Positions 1 to 7,193 of a DNA stretch of 11,146 nucleotides are shown here, one piece after another. Location of the stretch: NCBI GenBank assembly GCA_030616535.1, contig JAUWXE010000027.1, positions 1 through 11,146 of the forward strand, in the 5' to 3' direction. The position numbers and the translations under genes are program-made. This DNA is from Candidatus Aerophobota bacterium. Its GTDB lineage: Bacteria; Aerophobota; Aerophobia; Aerophobales; AE-B3A. Under the pieces are notes generated by a model. The model worked only from the letters and a program-made list of their open reading frames with translations, had not been told where the DNA came from and made no database searches. Each line of letters opens with the position of its first letter. Position 1 is the stretch's first letter.

Positions 1-1
1 C

Positions 2-673
2 TTTGCTGAGTATATTGCCGTGCCCAAAGATAAAGTTATAAAACTACCTCAAGGAATTTCTTACCATGAAGCAGCTCTAATAGAACCTGCGGCAGTAGCT
101 GTTCATGCGGTGAAAAGGGCAGAACAAAGAATAGGAGACAGAGTAGTTATCCTGGGAGCCGGGCCTATAGGTCTTTTGGTGATGCAAGTGGCTAAAATCA
201 GCGGGGCAGGAGAGGTGATTGTAACTGATCTACTTGATTATAGATTAAAGAAAGCTCGGGATTTAGGGGCTGATCGGGCCATAAATTCGAGGAGGGAGAA
301 TTTAGTGAGTCTTATCCAAGGAGACTATGGCGAGGAAGGGATTGATCTTATCTATGATTGTGTAGGTATTGAAGAGACAGTCTCGCAGGCTATTCAGATT
401 GCCCGCAAGGGGACAAAGATCCTCATAGTGGGGGTGCCGGAGGAGAAAATAGGGGTTAACTTAGCATATGTTCAGGACCGAGAACTTGAGCTTTGGGGAA
501 GCTTAATGTACGTGAGGGAGGATTTTACCACCTCCATAGATCTAATTCACCAGGGAAAAGTGAGGGTAAGACCCCTTATCAGTCATCATTTTACCCTGCA
601 GGAGATTGATAAAGCCTTCCAGAAAATTCTGACCATGAAAGAAGAAGTTCTTAAGGTACTGGTTCAGATTTAG
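2..673 (+). CDS. Zn-type medium-chain alcohol/sorbitol dehydrogenase, C-terminal part (5' end outside window)
   Basis: Partial gene. The reading frame is already open at base 2 and reads FAEYIAVPKDKV, a conserved stretch just before the cofactor domain in sorbitol, threonine and related dehydrogenases, so the in-frame GTG at 20 is not the real start. About 223 codons are visible. The LIEPAAVAVHAV segment matches the conserved LxEPLAVxxHA region. A Rossmann dinucleotide loop follows (GAGPIG), then VTDLLDYRL, where the Asp at the end of the second strand suggests NAD rather than NADP. The family oxidises a secondary alcohol or polyol at a catalytic zinc. The N-terminal zinc-ligand region lies outside the window, so activity and substrate cannot be judged. 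It ends with TAG at 671 and is 97 bases from the next gene, so a role in the peptide-transport cluster is doubtful. Family call is firm; substrate unknown. Confidence 0.9.
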   Translation, partial: FAEYIAVPKDKVIKLPQGISYHEAALIEPAAVAVHAVKRAEQRIGDRVVILGAGPIGLLVMQVAKISGAGEVIVTDLLDYRLKKARDLGADRAINSRRENLVSLIQGDYGEEGIDLIYDCVGIEETVSQAIQIARKGTKILIVGVPEEKIGVNLAYVQDRELELWGSLMYVREDFTTSIDLIHQGKVRVRPLISHHFTLQEIDKAFQKILTMKEEVLKVLVQI

Positions 674-770
674 TTACGGCGTATTTGTTATCAAAGAGAA
701 AGTTGGTCTCAAGGAGCTTTACAGACAAAATGATTCATCTGACCCATCTGCAGGACTAACGAGGATTCTT
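674..770. other. Intergenic gap without a convincing signal
   Basis: These 97 bases separate the dehydrogenase from the secreted transglutaminase-like gene. I looked for a terminator and a sigma-70-type promoter. There is only a 4-base inverted match (GTCT near 707, AGAC near 722) and a poor TTGGTC/CAAAAT pair, neither strong enough to call. A GAGG near 761-764 serves as ribosome binding site for the ATG at 771. If the downstream genes form their own transcription unit, their promoter should be here or inside the dehydrogenase. Confidence 0.5.
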
Positions 771-3194
771 ATGAAAAGAATAAAATATGGACCGTGGTGG
801 TTTATCTTTCTGGGTTCACTTTTCTTTTGTTTCTTAACTCCTTTAGTTCAGGCTAAGAGCCACCTGGAACTGGCCAATGAGTATGCTACCAAAAGCGAGG
901 AATTTTTTAATGAAGCAGTTTCTGAATATAATTTAGCCCTGGATGAACCCGGGGCTGATATCTATCAAATCCAATTTTTGCTGGGGAAGCTCTACTATGA
1001 GCATGGCAGGTTTGAGAAAGCAGTCGAGATCCTTTCTTCTCTTTATCCCCAAAAAAAAGAAGATTTTGACGGGGCCAAGCTTTTGGCTCTTTCTTATTAT
1101 AAAACCGGAAATTACACCCGCGCTTTAGTCATCTTTGACAAAAATGAAAATTCGACCGACCAAGAGTTTCTCTATTACTATGGACAAACCTGTGAGAAAA
1201 AGAGCCTTTTTGATAAAGCCGTTCGCGCCTATGGCCAGATCAAAGAAGGAAAATACTTATCTTTAGCTAAAAAGAGAATTCTTTCAATCAATGCCGGGAT
1301 GCGGTTGGCCACGGTCGATGACATTGAGGACCCTTATTTAAGGAATTTAATAAAGACCTCACCTGGCTCGACTGAATATCCCAATGCCGGAGCTATCGTT
1401 CTTTTAGACGATGAACGGCTAAAGATTCTCTCAGACGGCACCGCCGTACAGACCACGCATTTTATGGTGAAGATATTGAATGAGCGAGGCAAACACTATG
1501 GGGAGGTAGAGGTTGGCTACGATTCCACCTATGAGACTGTAGAGATTGAATACGCTCGAACTATCAAGCCCGAGGAAAAAGTTGTTTCAGTGGGTGATAA
1601 ACACATTCGTGATGTTTCCCGATACCTGGAGTATCCTTTGTATAGCAATGCTCGAGTAAGGATCGTCTCCATGCCCGAGGTAACTTGGGGAGCAATCATT
1701 GAATATAAGGCGAAGAAGTATATTAATAAACTGGTCAATGGAGGAAATTTTTCATTTCACTATGGAATTCAGGGATACGAGCCCTGCCTGAATCGTAACT
1801 TAAAGGTATTGGTTCCTTCCGGGTATAAGCTCCATATAAAATCTTATGATCCAGGTTTTGTTTCTTTCCCGGCTGATTTATCTCCCCGGGTCAAGGCACT
1901 GAAAGATGGGACAGAGTATGAGTGGAGATTTAGTAATATTCCGGAGATTATTGCGGAGCCTTCCATGCCACCCTGGGTAGAGATTGTACCCCGTCTTTCT
2001 CTTTCTTCTTTCGATAGTTGGCAGGAGATCGGTGATTGGTGGCAGAATTTGGCAGATCGTAAGATGGAATTGGATGAGGTAATTAAAGCTAAGGTTGAGG
2101 AATTAATCAAAGGTAAAGGAACGGCGGAGGAAAAAGCGGCTTCAATTTATCACTGGATGGCCGAAAAAATCCGTTATGTTGCGGTAGAATATGGAGAAGC
2201 TGGCTTTGAGCCGCATCAGGCAAGTGAGGTATTTAAAAATAAGTACGGTGATTGTAAGGATCAGGCAGTTCTTTTAATTGGTATGCTAAGATATGCCGGG
2301 ATTCCCGCTTATCCGGTCTTGATCAGTACCCGGGGTAATTGGAGGTTGGATGATAATTTTCCTGGTTTAGTCTTCGATCATGCTATGGTCTTGGCCAAGT
2401 TTGGGGAAAGATCAGTCTTCCTTGACCCTACCGAGGAAACAGTTTCTTTTGGAGATCTTCCCCGGTCCGATCAAAACAGGAAAGTGTTAATCCTTGCGGA
2501 AGGAAAGGCAGAGATTGAGACTACACCTTTATTTTCCGCCGATCATAATAAATTTATTTTAAAGATGGATTTGAGGATAAGCGAGGATGAGACAATTAGG
2601 GGAACCAGGCAAATTTTCACCTTTGGTGAATATGACCAGGGGCAGAGGTGGTGGATAAAATATACCAAGCCAGTCCTGATTAAAGAACGACTTAAATCGG
2701 TCATTAATAGTTTTTCACCCGGGGGAGAGCTCCTGGACTATCACATAAGTGGTGCGGAAGAGCTTGGTCAACCCATCGAGATCACGGTAAAGTTTAGGGG
2801 ACCTAAGTTTTTAACCTTCGTGGGGGAGGAAAGGCTGATCCCTATCCTGGGAGGGGTATCAGCCGATTTTGTTTCCCGAGAGGGGAGGAGCTATCCCCTC
2901 GATTTTGGTGTTTTGAGGGAGTCAAAGACTCTGGTCCAGATTAAACTCCCGCACAATTTTACTGTTAAATATCTTCCTCCTGCCATTATTAAGGATACCA
3001 AATGGTTTACCTATATTAATAAATACACCTTTTCCAACTCCACCGTTTATTTTGAGGAACTGATGCGTAACAAAGTCACCAGGGTCTCGGTTGACGAGTA
3101 TAGAGAGTATAAGGAGGTTTACGAACTACTAGCCCGTGAGAGTGATAAACAGGTGGTTTTAAGCAAAGTTATCCCGAAGTCAGGAGATTCATAA
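771..3194 (+). CDS. Secreted TPR / DUF3857 / transglutaminase-like domain protein
   Basis: An 807-residue exported protein. Residues 1-28 form a signal peptide: basic start, hydrophobic core, likely cleavage after VQA at 28. Residues about 35-175 look like three to four TPR-type helical repeats (LLGKLYYEHGRFEKAVEIL, LALSYYKTGNYTRALVIF). Residues about 205-400 match the beta-rich DUF3857 domain, and about 445-560 a transglutaminase-like papain fold. Its Cys-His-Asp triad appears intact: Cys495 in YGDCKDQA, His537 in FDHAM, Asp552 in FLDPTEE. The remaining 250 residues look beta-rich and end without a membrane anchor. Family members are envelope proteins of diderm bacteria; whether they act as proteases, amidases or crosslinkers is mostly unknown. 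The start is the ATG after GAGG and just before the signal peptide. The stop is 2 bases before the first transporter ATPase, so the two genes are very probably co-transcribed. Architecture is sure; biochemical role is not. Confidence 0.9.
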   Translation: MKRIKYGPWWFIFLGSLFFCFLTPLVQAKSHLELANEYATKSEEFFNEAVSEYNLALDEPGADIYQIQFLLGKLYYEHGRFEKAVEILSSLYPQKKEDFDGAKLLALSYYKTGNYTRALVIFDKNENSTDQEFLYYYGQTCEKKSLFDKAVRAYGQIKEGKYLSLAKKRILSINAGMRLATVDDIEDPYLRNLIKTSPGSTEYPNAGAIVLLDDERLKILSDGTAVQTTHFMVKILNERGKHYGEVEVGYDSTYETVEIEYARTIKPEEKVVSVGDKHIRDVSRYLEYPLYSNARVRIVSMPEVTWGAIIEYKAKKYINKLVNGGNFSFHYGIQGYEPCLNRNLKVLVPSGYKLHIKSYDPGFVSFPADLSPRVKALKDGTEYEWRFSNIPEIIAEPSMPPWVEIVPRLSLSSFDSWQEIGDWWQNLADRKMELDEVIKAKVEELIKGKGTAEEKAASIYHWMAEKIRYVAVEYGEAGFEPHQASEVFKNKYGDCKDQAVLLIGMLRYAGIPAYPVLISTRGNWRLDDNFPGLVFDHAMVLAKFGERSVFLDPTEETVSFGDLPRSDQNRKVLILAEGKAEIETTPLFSADHNKFILKMDLRISEDETIRGTRQIFTFGEYDQGQRWWIKYTKPVLIKERLKSVINSFSPGGELLDYHISGAEELGQPIEITVKFRGPKFLTFVGEERLIPILGGVSADFVSREGRSYPLDFGVLRESKTLVQIKLPHNFTVKYLPPAIIKDTKWFTYINKYTFSNSTVYFEELMRNKVTRVSVDEYREYKEVYELLARESDKQVVLSKVIPKSGDS

Positions 3195-3199
3195 CTTTG
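3182..3199 (+). promoter_or_regulatory. Ribosome binding site and TTG start of the first ATPase
   Basis: AGGAG at 3182-3186 lies inside the last codons of the transglutaminase-like gene, 10 bases before TTG at 3197. The TTG gives the normal family N-terminus (MGKDLLLEVKDLKTYF), so it is the likely start. The upstream stop codon is only 2 bases before it, which points to translational coupling. Confidence 0.7.
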
Positions 3200-4183
3200 G
3201 GCAAGGATCTTTTACTTGAAGTGAAGGACCTGAAGACCTATTTTTACACGGATGAGGGAGTAGTTCGGGCTGTGGACGGTATAAGTTTTAACATAAAAAA
3301 GGGGGAGACCCTAGGCATGATAGGCGAATCAGGATGTGGCAAAAGTGTATCTGCTCTTTCTATCATGCGTCTGGTTCCTGAGCCGCCGGGACGGATAATC
3401 GAGGGTGAAATCAACTTCCAAGGTGAGAACCTCAGGGAGAAAAGCGAGCCTGAGATGCGAAGAATAAGAGGCAACGAAATAGCCATGGTTTTTCAGGAAC
3501 CAATGACTTCGCTTAATCCTTTATTTACCATCGGAGATCAGATAGCCGAGGCCGTTGTTCTTCATCAGAAAGTGGATAAGCGAGAAGCCCAGTTCCGGGT
3601 AGTAGAGATGTTAGAGAGGGTGGGTATGTCTTCTCCCCAGCGACGAGCTCACCAATATCCTCACCAGTTGAGCGGAGGGATGCGTCAAAGGGCAATGATA
3701 GCTATGGCTTTATCCTGTAATCCTGATCTTTTAATTGCTGATGAGCCTACTACCGCTTTGGATGTAACTATTCAGGCCCAAATACTGGAATTAATGGGAA
3801 GATTCAAAAAAGAGACGGAAATGGCTCTTTTTCTCATTACTCACAACCTGGGAGTCATAGCGGAAGTGTCGGACAGAGTGGTTCTCGTCTATGCAGGAAA
3901 AACCGTGGAATATGCAGATGCAATCTCTATTTTTAAGCATCCGAAACACCCTTACATGATGGGACTGCTCGAATCCGCCCCCAGACTGGACGATGTGAGT
4001 GAAAAGTTAAAGGTCATAAAAGGAGTCGTTCCTACAGCATTGAATTTGCCGGGGGGTTGCCGATTCCATCCTCGATGCGAAAAAGTTATGGTCGTGTGTA
4101 AAGTCAAACCTCCCCGGATTTTAGAAGTAGAAAAAAATCATTGGGTGCGATGCTGGCTCTATGATTCAGAAGGAAAAGACTAG
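3197..4183 (+). CDS. Oligopeptide/dipeptide ABC importer ATP-binding protein (OppD/DppD type)
   Basis: A 328-residue cytoplasmic ATPase of the peptide/nickel importer family that pairs with the next gene's product to power uptake. Visible motifs: Walker A GESGCGKS at residues 43-50, Q-loop Gln100 in VFQEPMTSLNP, signature LSGGM at 158-162, Walker B LLIADEP at 178-184 with catalytic Glu183, and switch His216. The VFQEPMTSLNPLF and ADEPTTALDVTIQAQ stretches are typical of the OppD/DppD branch. The C-terminal extension carries four cysteines (298, 304, 311, 329) in the spacing known to hold a [4Fe-4S] cluster in several DppD/OppD proteins. Full length and undamaged. It starts with TTG and is flanked by 2-base gaps on both sides, so it sits in a tight operon. 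Peptide substrate is the default expectation; nickel or sugar oligomers cannot be excluded, because ATPases do not reveal substrate. Confidence 0.95.
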   Translation: MGKDLLLEVKDLKTYFYTDEGVVRAVDGISFNIKKGETLGMIGESGCGKSVSALSIMRLVPEPPGRIIEGEINFQGENLREKSEPEMRRIRGNEIAMVFQEPMTSLNPLFTIGDQIAEAVVLHQKVDKREAQFRVVEMLERVGMSSPQRRAHQYPHQLSGGMRQRAMIAMALSCNPDLLIADEPTTALDVTIQAQILELMGRFKKETEMALFLITHNLGVIAEVSDRVVLVYAGKTVEYADAISIFKHPKHPYMMGLLESAPRLDDVSEKLKVIKGVVPTALNLPGGCRFHPRCEKVMVVCKVKPPRILEVEKNHWVRCWLYDSEGKD

Positions 4184-4185
4184 AA

Positions 4186-5208
4186 ATGGTTAAGCCCAAT
4201 GAAAATCTGATGGAAGTGAAGAATCTCAAGAAATACTTTCCCCTGAGAGGAGGATTTCTTTCTCGCGCTGCGGGAGAGATCCGGGCGGTGGATGGGGTAA
4301 GCTTCTCTATTAGACCAATGGAAACCTTAGGATTGGTAGGTGAAAGTGGTTCAGGAAAGACTACCGTGGCCAGGGCAATCTTAAGGCTCTCCTCTATAAC
4401 TGAGGGCCAGGTTTTATTTGAGGGACGTGATATTTTTAAACTGGGCAGAGAAGACCTCCGTAAGTTACGTCGGCGCCTGCAAGTCATCTTTCAGGACCCT
4501 CACGCTTCCTTGAATCCCCGCATGAGTGTGGAAGACATTGTGGGCGAGGCTATAGTCATTCACCACTTAGCCAGAGGGCCTGAGAAAAAGGAAAAAATAG
4601 TAACATTATTGGAGATAGTGGGGCTGTCAGCACATTACCTCGGGAGATATCCTCATGAATTTAGTGGGGGGGAGAGACAACGCATAGGAATAGCCAGGGC
4701 TCTAGCTGTTGATCCGAGGTTGATAGTTTGTGATGAGCCAGTCTCGGCACTCGATGTTTCCATTCAAGCACAGGTCATAAACCTACTAAAGGATCTACAG
4801 CGTAGGTTTGGACTTTCTTATTTATTTATCGCTCATGACTTAAGCGTGGTGCGACATATAGCTCATCGAGTGGCCGTAATGTATTTGGGTAAAATAGTGG
4901 AACTTGCCACCAGGGATAGACTATACACCTCACCTCAGCATCCCTATACTGAGGCCTTGTTTTCTGCAGTGCCCATACCAGACCCCACGGTCAAGCAAAA
5001 GCGGATAGTTCTTAGAGGTGAGATGCCCAGTCCGGTAAATCCCCCCTCAGGCTGTTATTTTCATCCACGCTGCCCATATGCAGAACCCATTTGCCGGCAA
5101 AAGAGCCCTGAGCGGGAGGATTTAGGAGGACAGCATTGGGTAGCCTGTCATTTGAGGAAAAGAGCAGGCCATAAAATAAATTCAAACAAAGGAGGTAGAA
5201 ATCAATGA
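4186..5208 (+). CDS. Oligopeptide/dipeptide ABC importer ATP-binding protein (OppF/DppF type)
   Basis: A 340-residue partner ATPase for the preceding gene product. Motifs: Walker A GESGSGKT at residues 52-59, Q-loop Gln103 in IFQDPHASLNPRM, signature FSGGE at 159-163, Walker B LIVCDEP at 179-185 with Glu184, and switch His217. The YFPLRGG N-terminus, the FQDPHASLNPRM stretch and DEPVSALDVSIQAQ are typical of the OppF/DppF branch. Four C-terminal cysteines (290, 296, 303, 321) match the metal-cluster pattern also seen in its partner. The ATG at 4186 follows the previous stop by 2 bases and has AAGGA about 10 bases upstream. Its TGA overlaps the ATG of the binding-protein gene (ATGA at 5205-5208), which suggests coupled translation. 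A lysine- and asparagine-rich tail of about 14 residues ends the protein. Complete and intact; substrate not readable from this subunit. Confidence 0.95.
   Translation: MVKPNENLMEVKNLKKYFPLRGGFLSRAAGEIRAVDGVSFSIRPMETLGLVGESGSGKTTVARAILRLSSITEGQVLFEGRDIFKLGREDLRKLRRRLQVIFQDPHASLNPRMSVEDIVGEAIVIHHLARGPEKKEKIVTLLEIVGLSAHYLGRYPHEFSGGERQRIGIARALAVDPRLIVCDEPVSALDVSIQAQVINLLKDLQRRFGLSYLFIAHDLSVVRHIAHRVAVMYLGKIVELATRDRLYTSPQHPYTEALFSAVPIPDPTVKQKRIVLRGEMPSPVNPPSGCYFHPRCPYAEPICRQKSPEREDLGGQHWVACHLRKRAGHKINSNKGGRNQ
5188..5208 (+). promoter_or_regulatory. Strong Shine-Dalgarno and ATGA stop-start overlap
   Basis: AAAGGAGGT at 5188-5196 is a near-perfect Shine-Dalgarno, 8 bases from the ATG at 5205. The ATG overlaps the TGA of the second ATPase gene. 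The strong site fits the need for many binding-protein copies per transporter while keeping the gene coupled to the upstream ATPases. Confidence 0.8.
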
Positions 5209-7112
5209 AAAAGGTGGTGAACTTAATAGTGGGGATCAGTATTTTACTTGCTCTCCCTAGTCTTTCTCCGGCCAGGATTGAGAATCCCAAGGTTATGGAG
5301 GGAGAAGTGGGAAAGCATGGAGGTACCCTGGTCTGGTCAGTCTTTGGCAGCGGTCCTAAGACTTTTAATCTTCCCATTGCTCAGGAGACTTCCTCGACCA
5401 CCCCTTTAAGTTTCTTGTTCAGCGGATTGACCGAGACCCATGGGGTAACTACTGAGGTGGAACCTGCCCTGGCAGAGTCCTGGGAATTTAGTGAAGACGG
5501 GCTGGTCTGGACCTTTCACCTGCGCAAGGGTGTAACCTGGTTCGATGGCGAGCCTTTTACAGCCGATGATGTTGTCTTCACCTACAACGATATCATTTAT
5601 AACGAGGATATAGCCTGTGGTATGCGGGATCTTTTGACCATTGAGGGAAAGAGGATGAAGGTAGAAAAAGTGGATGACTACAGGGTAAGATTTACCTTGC
5701 CCGTTCCCTATGCACCTCTGCTAAGGCACTTAGGAACAGCCATCATGCCCCAACACGTTCTCGAGCCCGCGGTGAAGAAAGGTACCTATATGACCACCTG
5801 GGGTGTGGATACTCCACCCCATAAGATCATAGGAACCGGGCCCTTTATGATGAAGGAATACCTGCCGGATGACCGAATTATCTTCCAGAGAAATCCCCAT
5901 TACTGGAAGGTGGATCAGGAAGGAAATCAACTGCCTTATTTAGACGGTATGATTATGTTGATCGTTCCTTCCATAGATACTCAACTTCTCAAGTTTCAAG
6001 CGGGAGAGATTGACCTCTACGGAATGAGAGGAGAAGATTATGCTATCCTCAAACCAAAGGAAAAGGAAAGAAACTTCACCATTACCGAAGAGGGACCAAC
6101 ATTTGGTTCTGCGTTTATTATCCTGAACTGGAGCCACCCCGACCCGATTAAATTCAAATGGTTTAACAATCGCCAGTTCAGAAAGGCTTTAGCTCACGCT
6201 ATTGACAGGCAGACCTTTATTGATAACGTCATGTACGGATTTGGCGTACCTCAATGGAGCCCGGTCTCTCCCGCCGTGAAAGCCTTCTACAATCCCGAGG
6301 TAAAGGAGTATCCTTATGACTTGGTCAAGGCGAGAAAGATCCTACAGGAGACTGGCTTCAGGCTAAAAACTGACAAAGGTGAGCAACTTATACCAGAAAA
6401 AATTGGGCCTTGGCCAAGATGGGTTTTTGTTTTGATATCCATATTGGTGCTTTGTTTTCTTTGTGTATGGACTGCCATCAGAAGAAAATGGCGAATTATG
6501 ATTATTTGGATTGTATTAATAGGTGCCATTGCCATAGGGAATTATTATGTCTCCATACGGCCAGTTGGACCCAAATATTTATATGGCCTAGATGGTCATA
6601 AGGTAGAGTTTGAGCTCTTCACCAATAGCGGTAATAATATCCGGGAAGCTCTGGGTATTTTGTTGGCTGATGATCTTAAAAAGTTAGGAATGACTGTTCA
6701 TTTCCGACCTCTTGATTTCAATCTCTTAGTCCAGAAGTTAACCACCAAGCCACGAGGTGACTGGGATGCCATCATCCTTGGTTTGACTGGCGGGGTGGAG
6801 CCTCACGGCGGTGCTAATGTCTGGAAGTCTGATGGCGGATTGCATTCCTGGAATTATGATCCAGAAAATAGATACGACTGGGAACAGAAAGTAGATGATC
6901 TGTTCAATAAAGGTGTCCAGGAATTAGATCCCCAAAAGAGAAAATTAATCTATGATCAATGGCAAATGAACGTTTCTGAGGAACTTCCCTTTCTTTATAC
7001 TGCCCTCTCTACTTACCTTAGTGCGGCTAGAAACACCCTTAAAAATACCCGTCCCACCGCCTATGGAGGCACCCTTTGGAATGTGGAGGTGCTTTATCTA
7101 GAAAAAGAATAA
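5205..7112 (+). CDS. ABC peptide-type solute-binding protein (SBP family 5) with an internal two-helix membrane insertion
   Basis: A 635-residue extracytoplasmic receptor for the importer. Residues 1-23 are a signal peptide (MKK, hydrophobic core, likely cleavage after SPA); there is no lipobox cysteine. The body matches SBP family 5: GGTLVWSVFG near 39-48, LAESWEFSEDGLVWTFHLRKGV near 89-110, FDGEPFTADDVVFTYND near 113-129, GTGPFMMKEY near 210-219, YWKVD near 233-237, FQAGEID near 264-270 and FRKALAHAIDR near 325-335. The C-terminal part resumes with GHKVEFELFTNSGN near 464-477. Between these halves lies an insertion at about 396-460. It contains two hydrophobic stretches (404-425 and 431-449) joined by RRKWR. 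Such proteins usually run about 550-580 residues, and the excess equals the insertion. The frame is unbroken and family similarity resumes afterwards, so this is not a frameshift. Substrate is probably a peptide, inferred from the family only. Confidence 0.93.
   Translation: MKKVVNLIVGISILLALPSLSPARIENPKVMEGEVGKHGGTLVWSVFGSGPKTFNLPIAQETSSTTPLSFLFSGLTETHGVTTEVEPALAESWEFSEDGLVWTFHLRKGVTWFDGEPFTADDVVFTYNDIIYNEDIACGMRDLLTIEGKRMKVEKVDDYRVRFTLPVPYAPLLRHLGTAIMPQHVLEPAVKKGTYMTTWGVDTPPHKIIGTGPFMMKEYLPDDRIIFQRNPHYWKVDQEGNQLPYLDGMIMLIVPSIDTQLLKFQAGEIDLYGMRGEDYAILKPKEKERNFTITEEGPTFGSAFIILNWSHPDPIKFKWFNNRQFRKALAHAIDRQTFIDNVMYGFGVPQWSPVSPAVKAFYNPEVKEYPYDLVKARKILQETGFRLKTDKGEQLIPEKIGPWPRWVFVLISILVLCFLCVWTAIRRKWRIMIIWIVLIGAIAIGNYYVSIRPVGPKYLYGLDGHKVEFELFTNSGNNIREALGILLADDLKKLGMTVHFRPLDFNLLVQKLTTKPRGDWDAIILGLTGGVEPHGGANVWKSDGGLHSWNYDPENRYDWEQKVDDLFNKGVQELDPQKRKLIYDQWQMNVSEELPFLYTALSTYLSAARNTLKNTRPTAYGGTLWNVEVLYLEKE
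6390..6584 (+). other. In-frame membrane-hairpin insertion inside the binding-protein gene
   Basis: These bases encode residues about 396-460 of the solute-binding protein. The family's usual loop between KARKILQETGF and the strand KVEFELFTNSGN is short and often Asp/Gly-rich. Here it is replaced by PEKIGPWPRW, then two hydrophobic helices around 404-425 and 431-449, joined by the basic turn RRKWR at 426-430, then NYYVSIRPVGPKY. By the positive-inside rule the basic turn faces the cytoplasm, so both halves of the binding protein stay outside, as they must. Helix edges are by eye and uncertain by several residues. Confidence 0.8.
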
Positions 7113-7190
7113 CTAAATCCTGGTGTTTGATTGAAAAGGATTCTTAAGATTTAACATTCCCGGAATCTTCTGAGAACAAAGGAGAGGAGC
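7113..7190 (+). other. Intergenic imperfect hairpin between binding protein and first permease
   Basis: A 78-base gap. AAGATT at 7146-7151 can pair with AATCTT at 7164-7169 across a 12-base loop. TTCT at 7141-7144 can extend the stem with AGAA at 7173-7176 across a small internal bulge. No U-run follows, so it is not a standard terminator. Stem-loops after binding-protein genes are known elsewhere to protect the upstream mRNA and lower permease expression; that role here is only a guess. The end of the gap carries the permease ribosome binding site. Confidence 0.35.
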
Positions 7191-7193
7191 TTG
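7180..7193 (+). promoter_or_regulatory. Ribosome binding site and TTG start of the first permease
   Basis: AGGAGAGGAG at 7180-7189 sits just upstream of TTG at 7191. GGAG at 7181-7184 is at a good 6-base spacing. TTG gives MLRYVVRRFLHMIPLLIGIS, the standard start of OppB/DppB-type permeases. The nearby ATG at 7201 is in another frame, so TTG is the start. Confidence 0.8.

Noticed and set aside
20..22. GTG at 20 as the start of the dehydrogenase
   Set aside because: Conserved family sequence (FAEYIA) lies upstream in the same frame and the N-terminal zinc-ligand domain would be missing; the gene simply begins before the window.
704..732. Possible promoter TTGGTC, 17 bases, CAAAAT before the transglutaminase-like gene
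   Set aside because: Only about half the bases match sigma-70 consensus, so it is no better than chance.
4104..4487. 127-codon open frame on the - strand across the ATPase gene junction
   Set aside because: It lies entirely opposite two well-supported ATPase genes, has no recognisable domain, and its composition reflects the complementary codons.
5012..5377. 121-codon open frame on the - strand over the ATPase-receptor junction
   Set aside because: Antisense to two certain genes with no family similarity I can recognise; no support for expression.
6409..6418. 10-base perfect palindrome CTTGGCCAAG at the start of the insertion
   Set aside because: Short palindromes are expected by chance in a window this size, and no matching copy or target duplication is visible at the other end.
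6390..6584. Frameshift or gene fusion as the explanation for the receptor insertion
   Set aside because: The same frame carries the family sequence on both sides, with no stop and no frame change. An in-frame insertion is the simplest reading, although an assembly error cannot be excluded without reads.
6410..6601. 63-codon + strand frame overlapping the hairpin insertion, cysteine- and histidine-rich
   Set aside because: It is an out-of-frame reading of the T-rich helix codons of the receptor gene, with no ribosome binding site. The in-frame reading gives clear membrane helices followed by family sequence.
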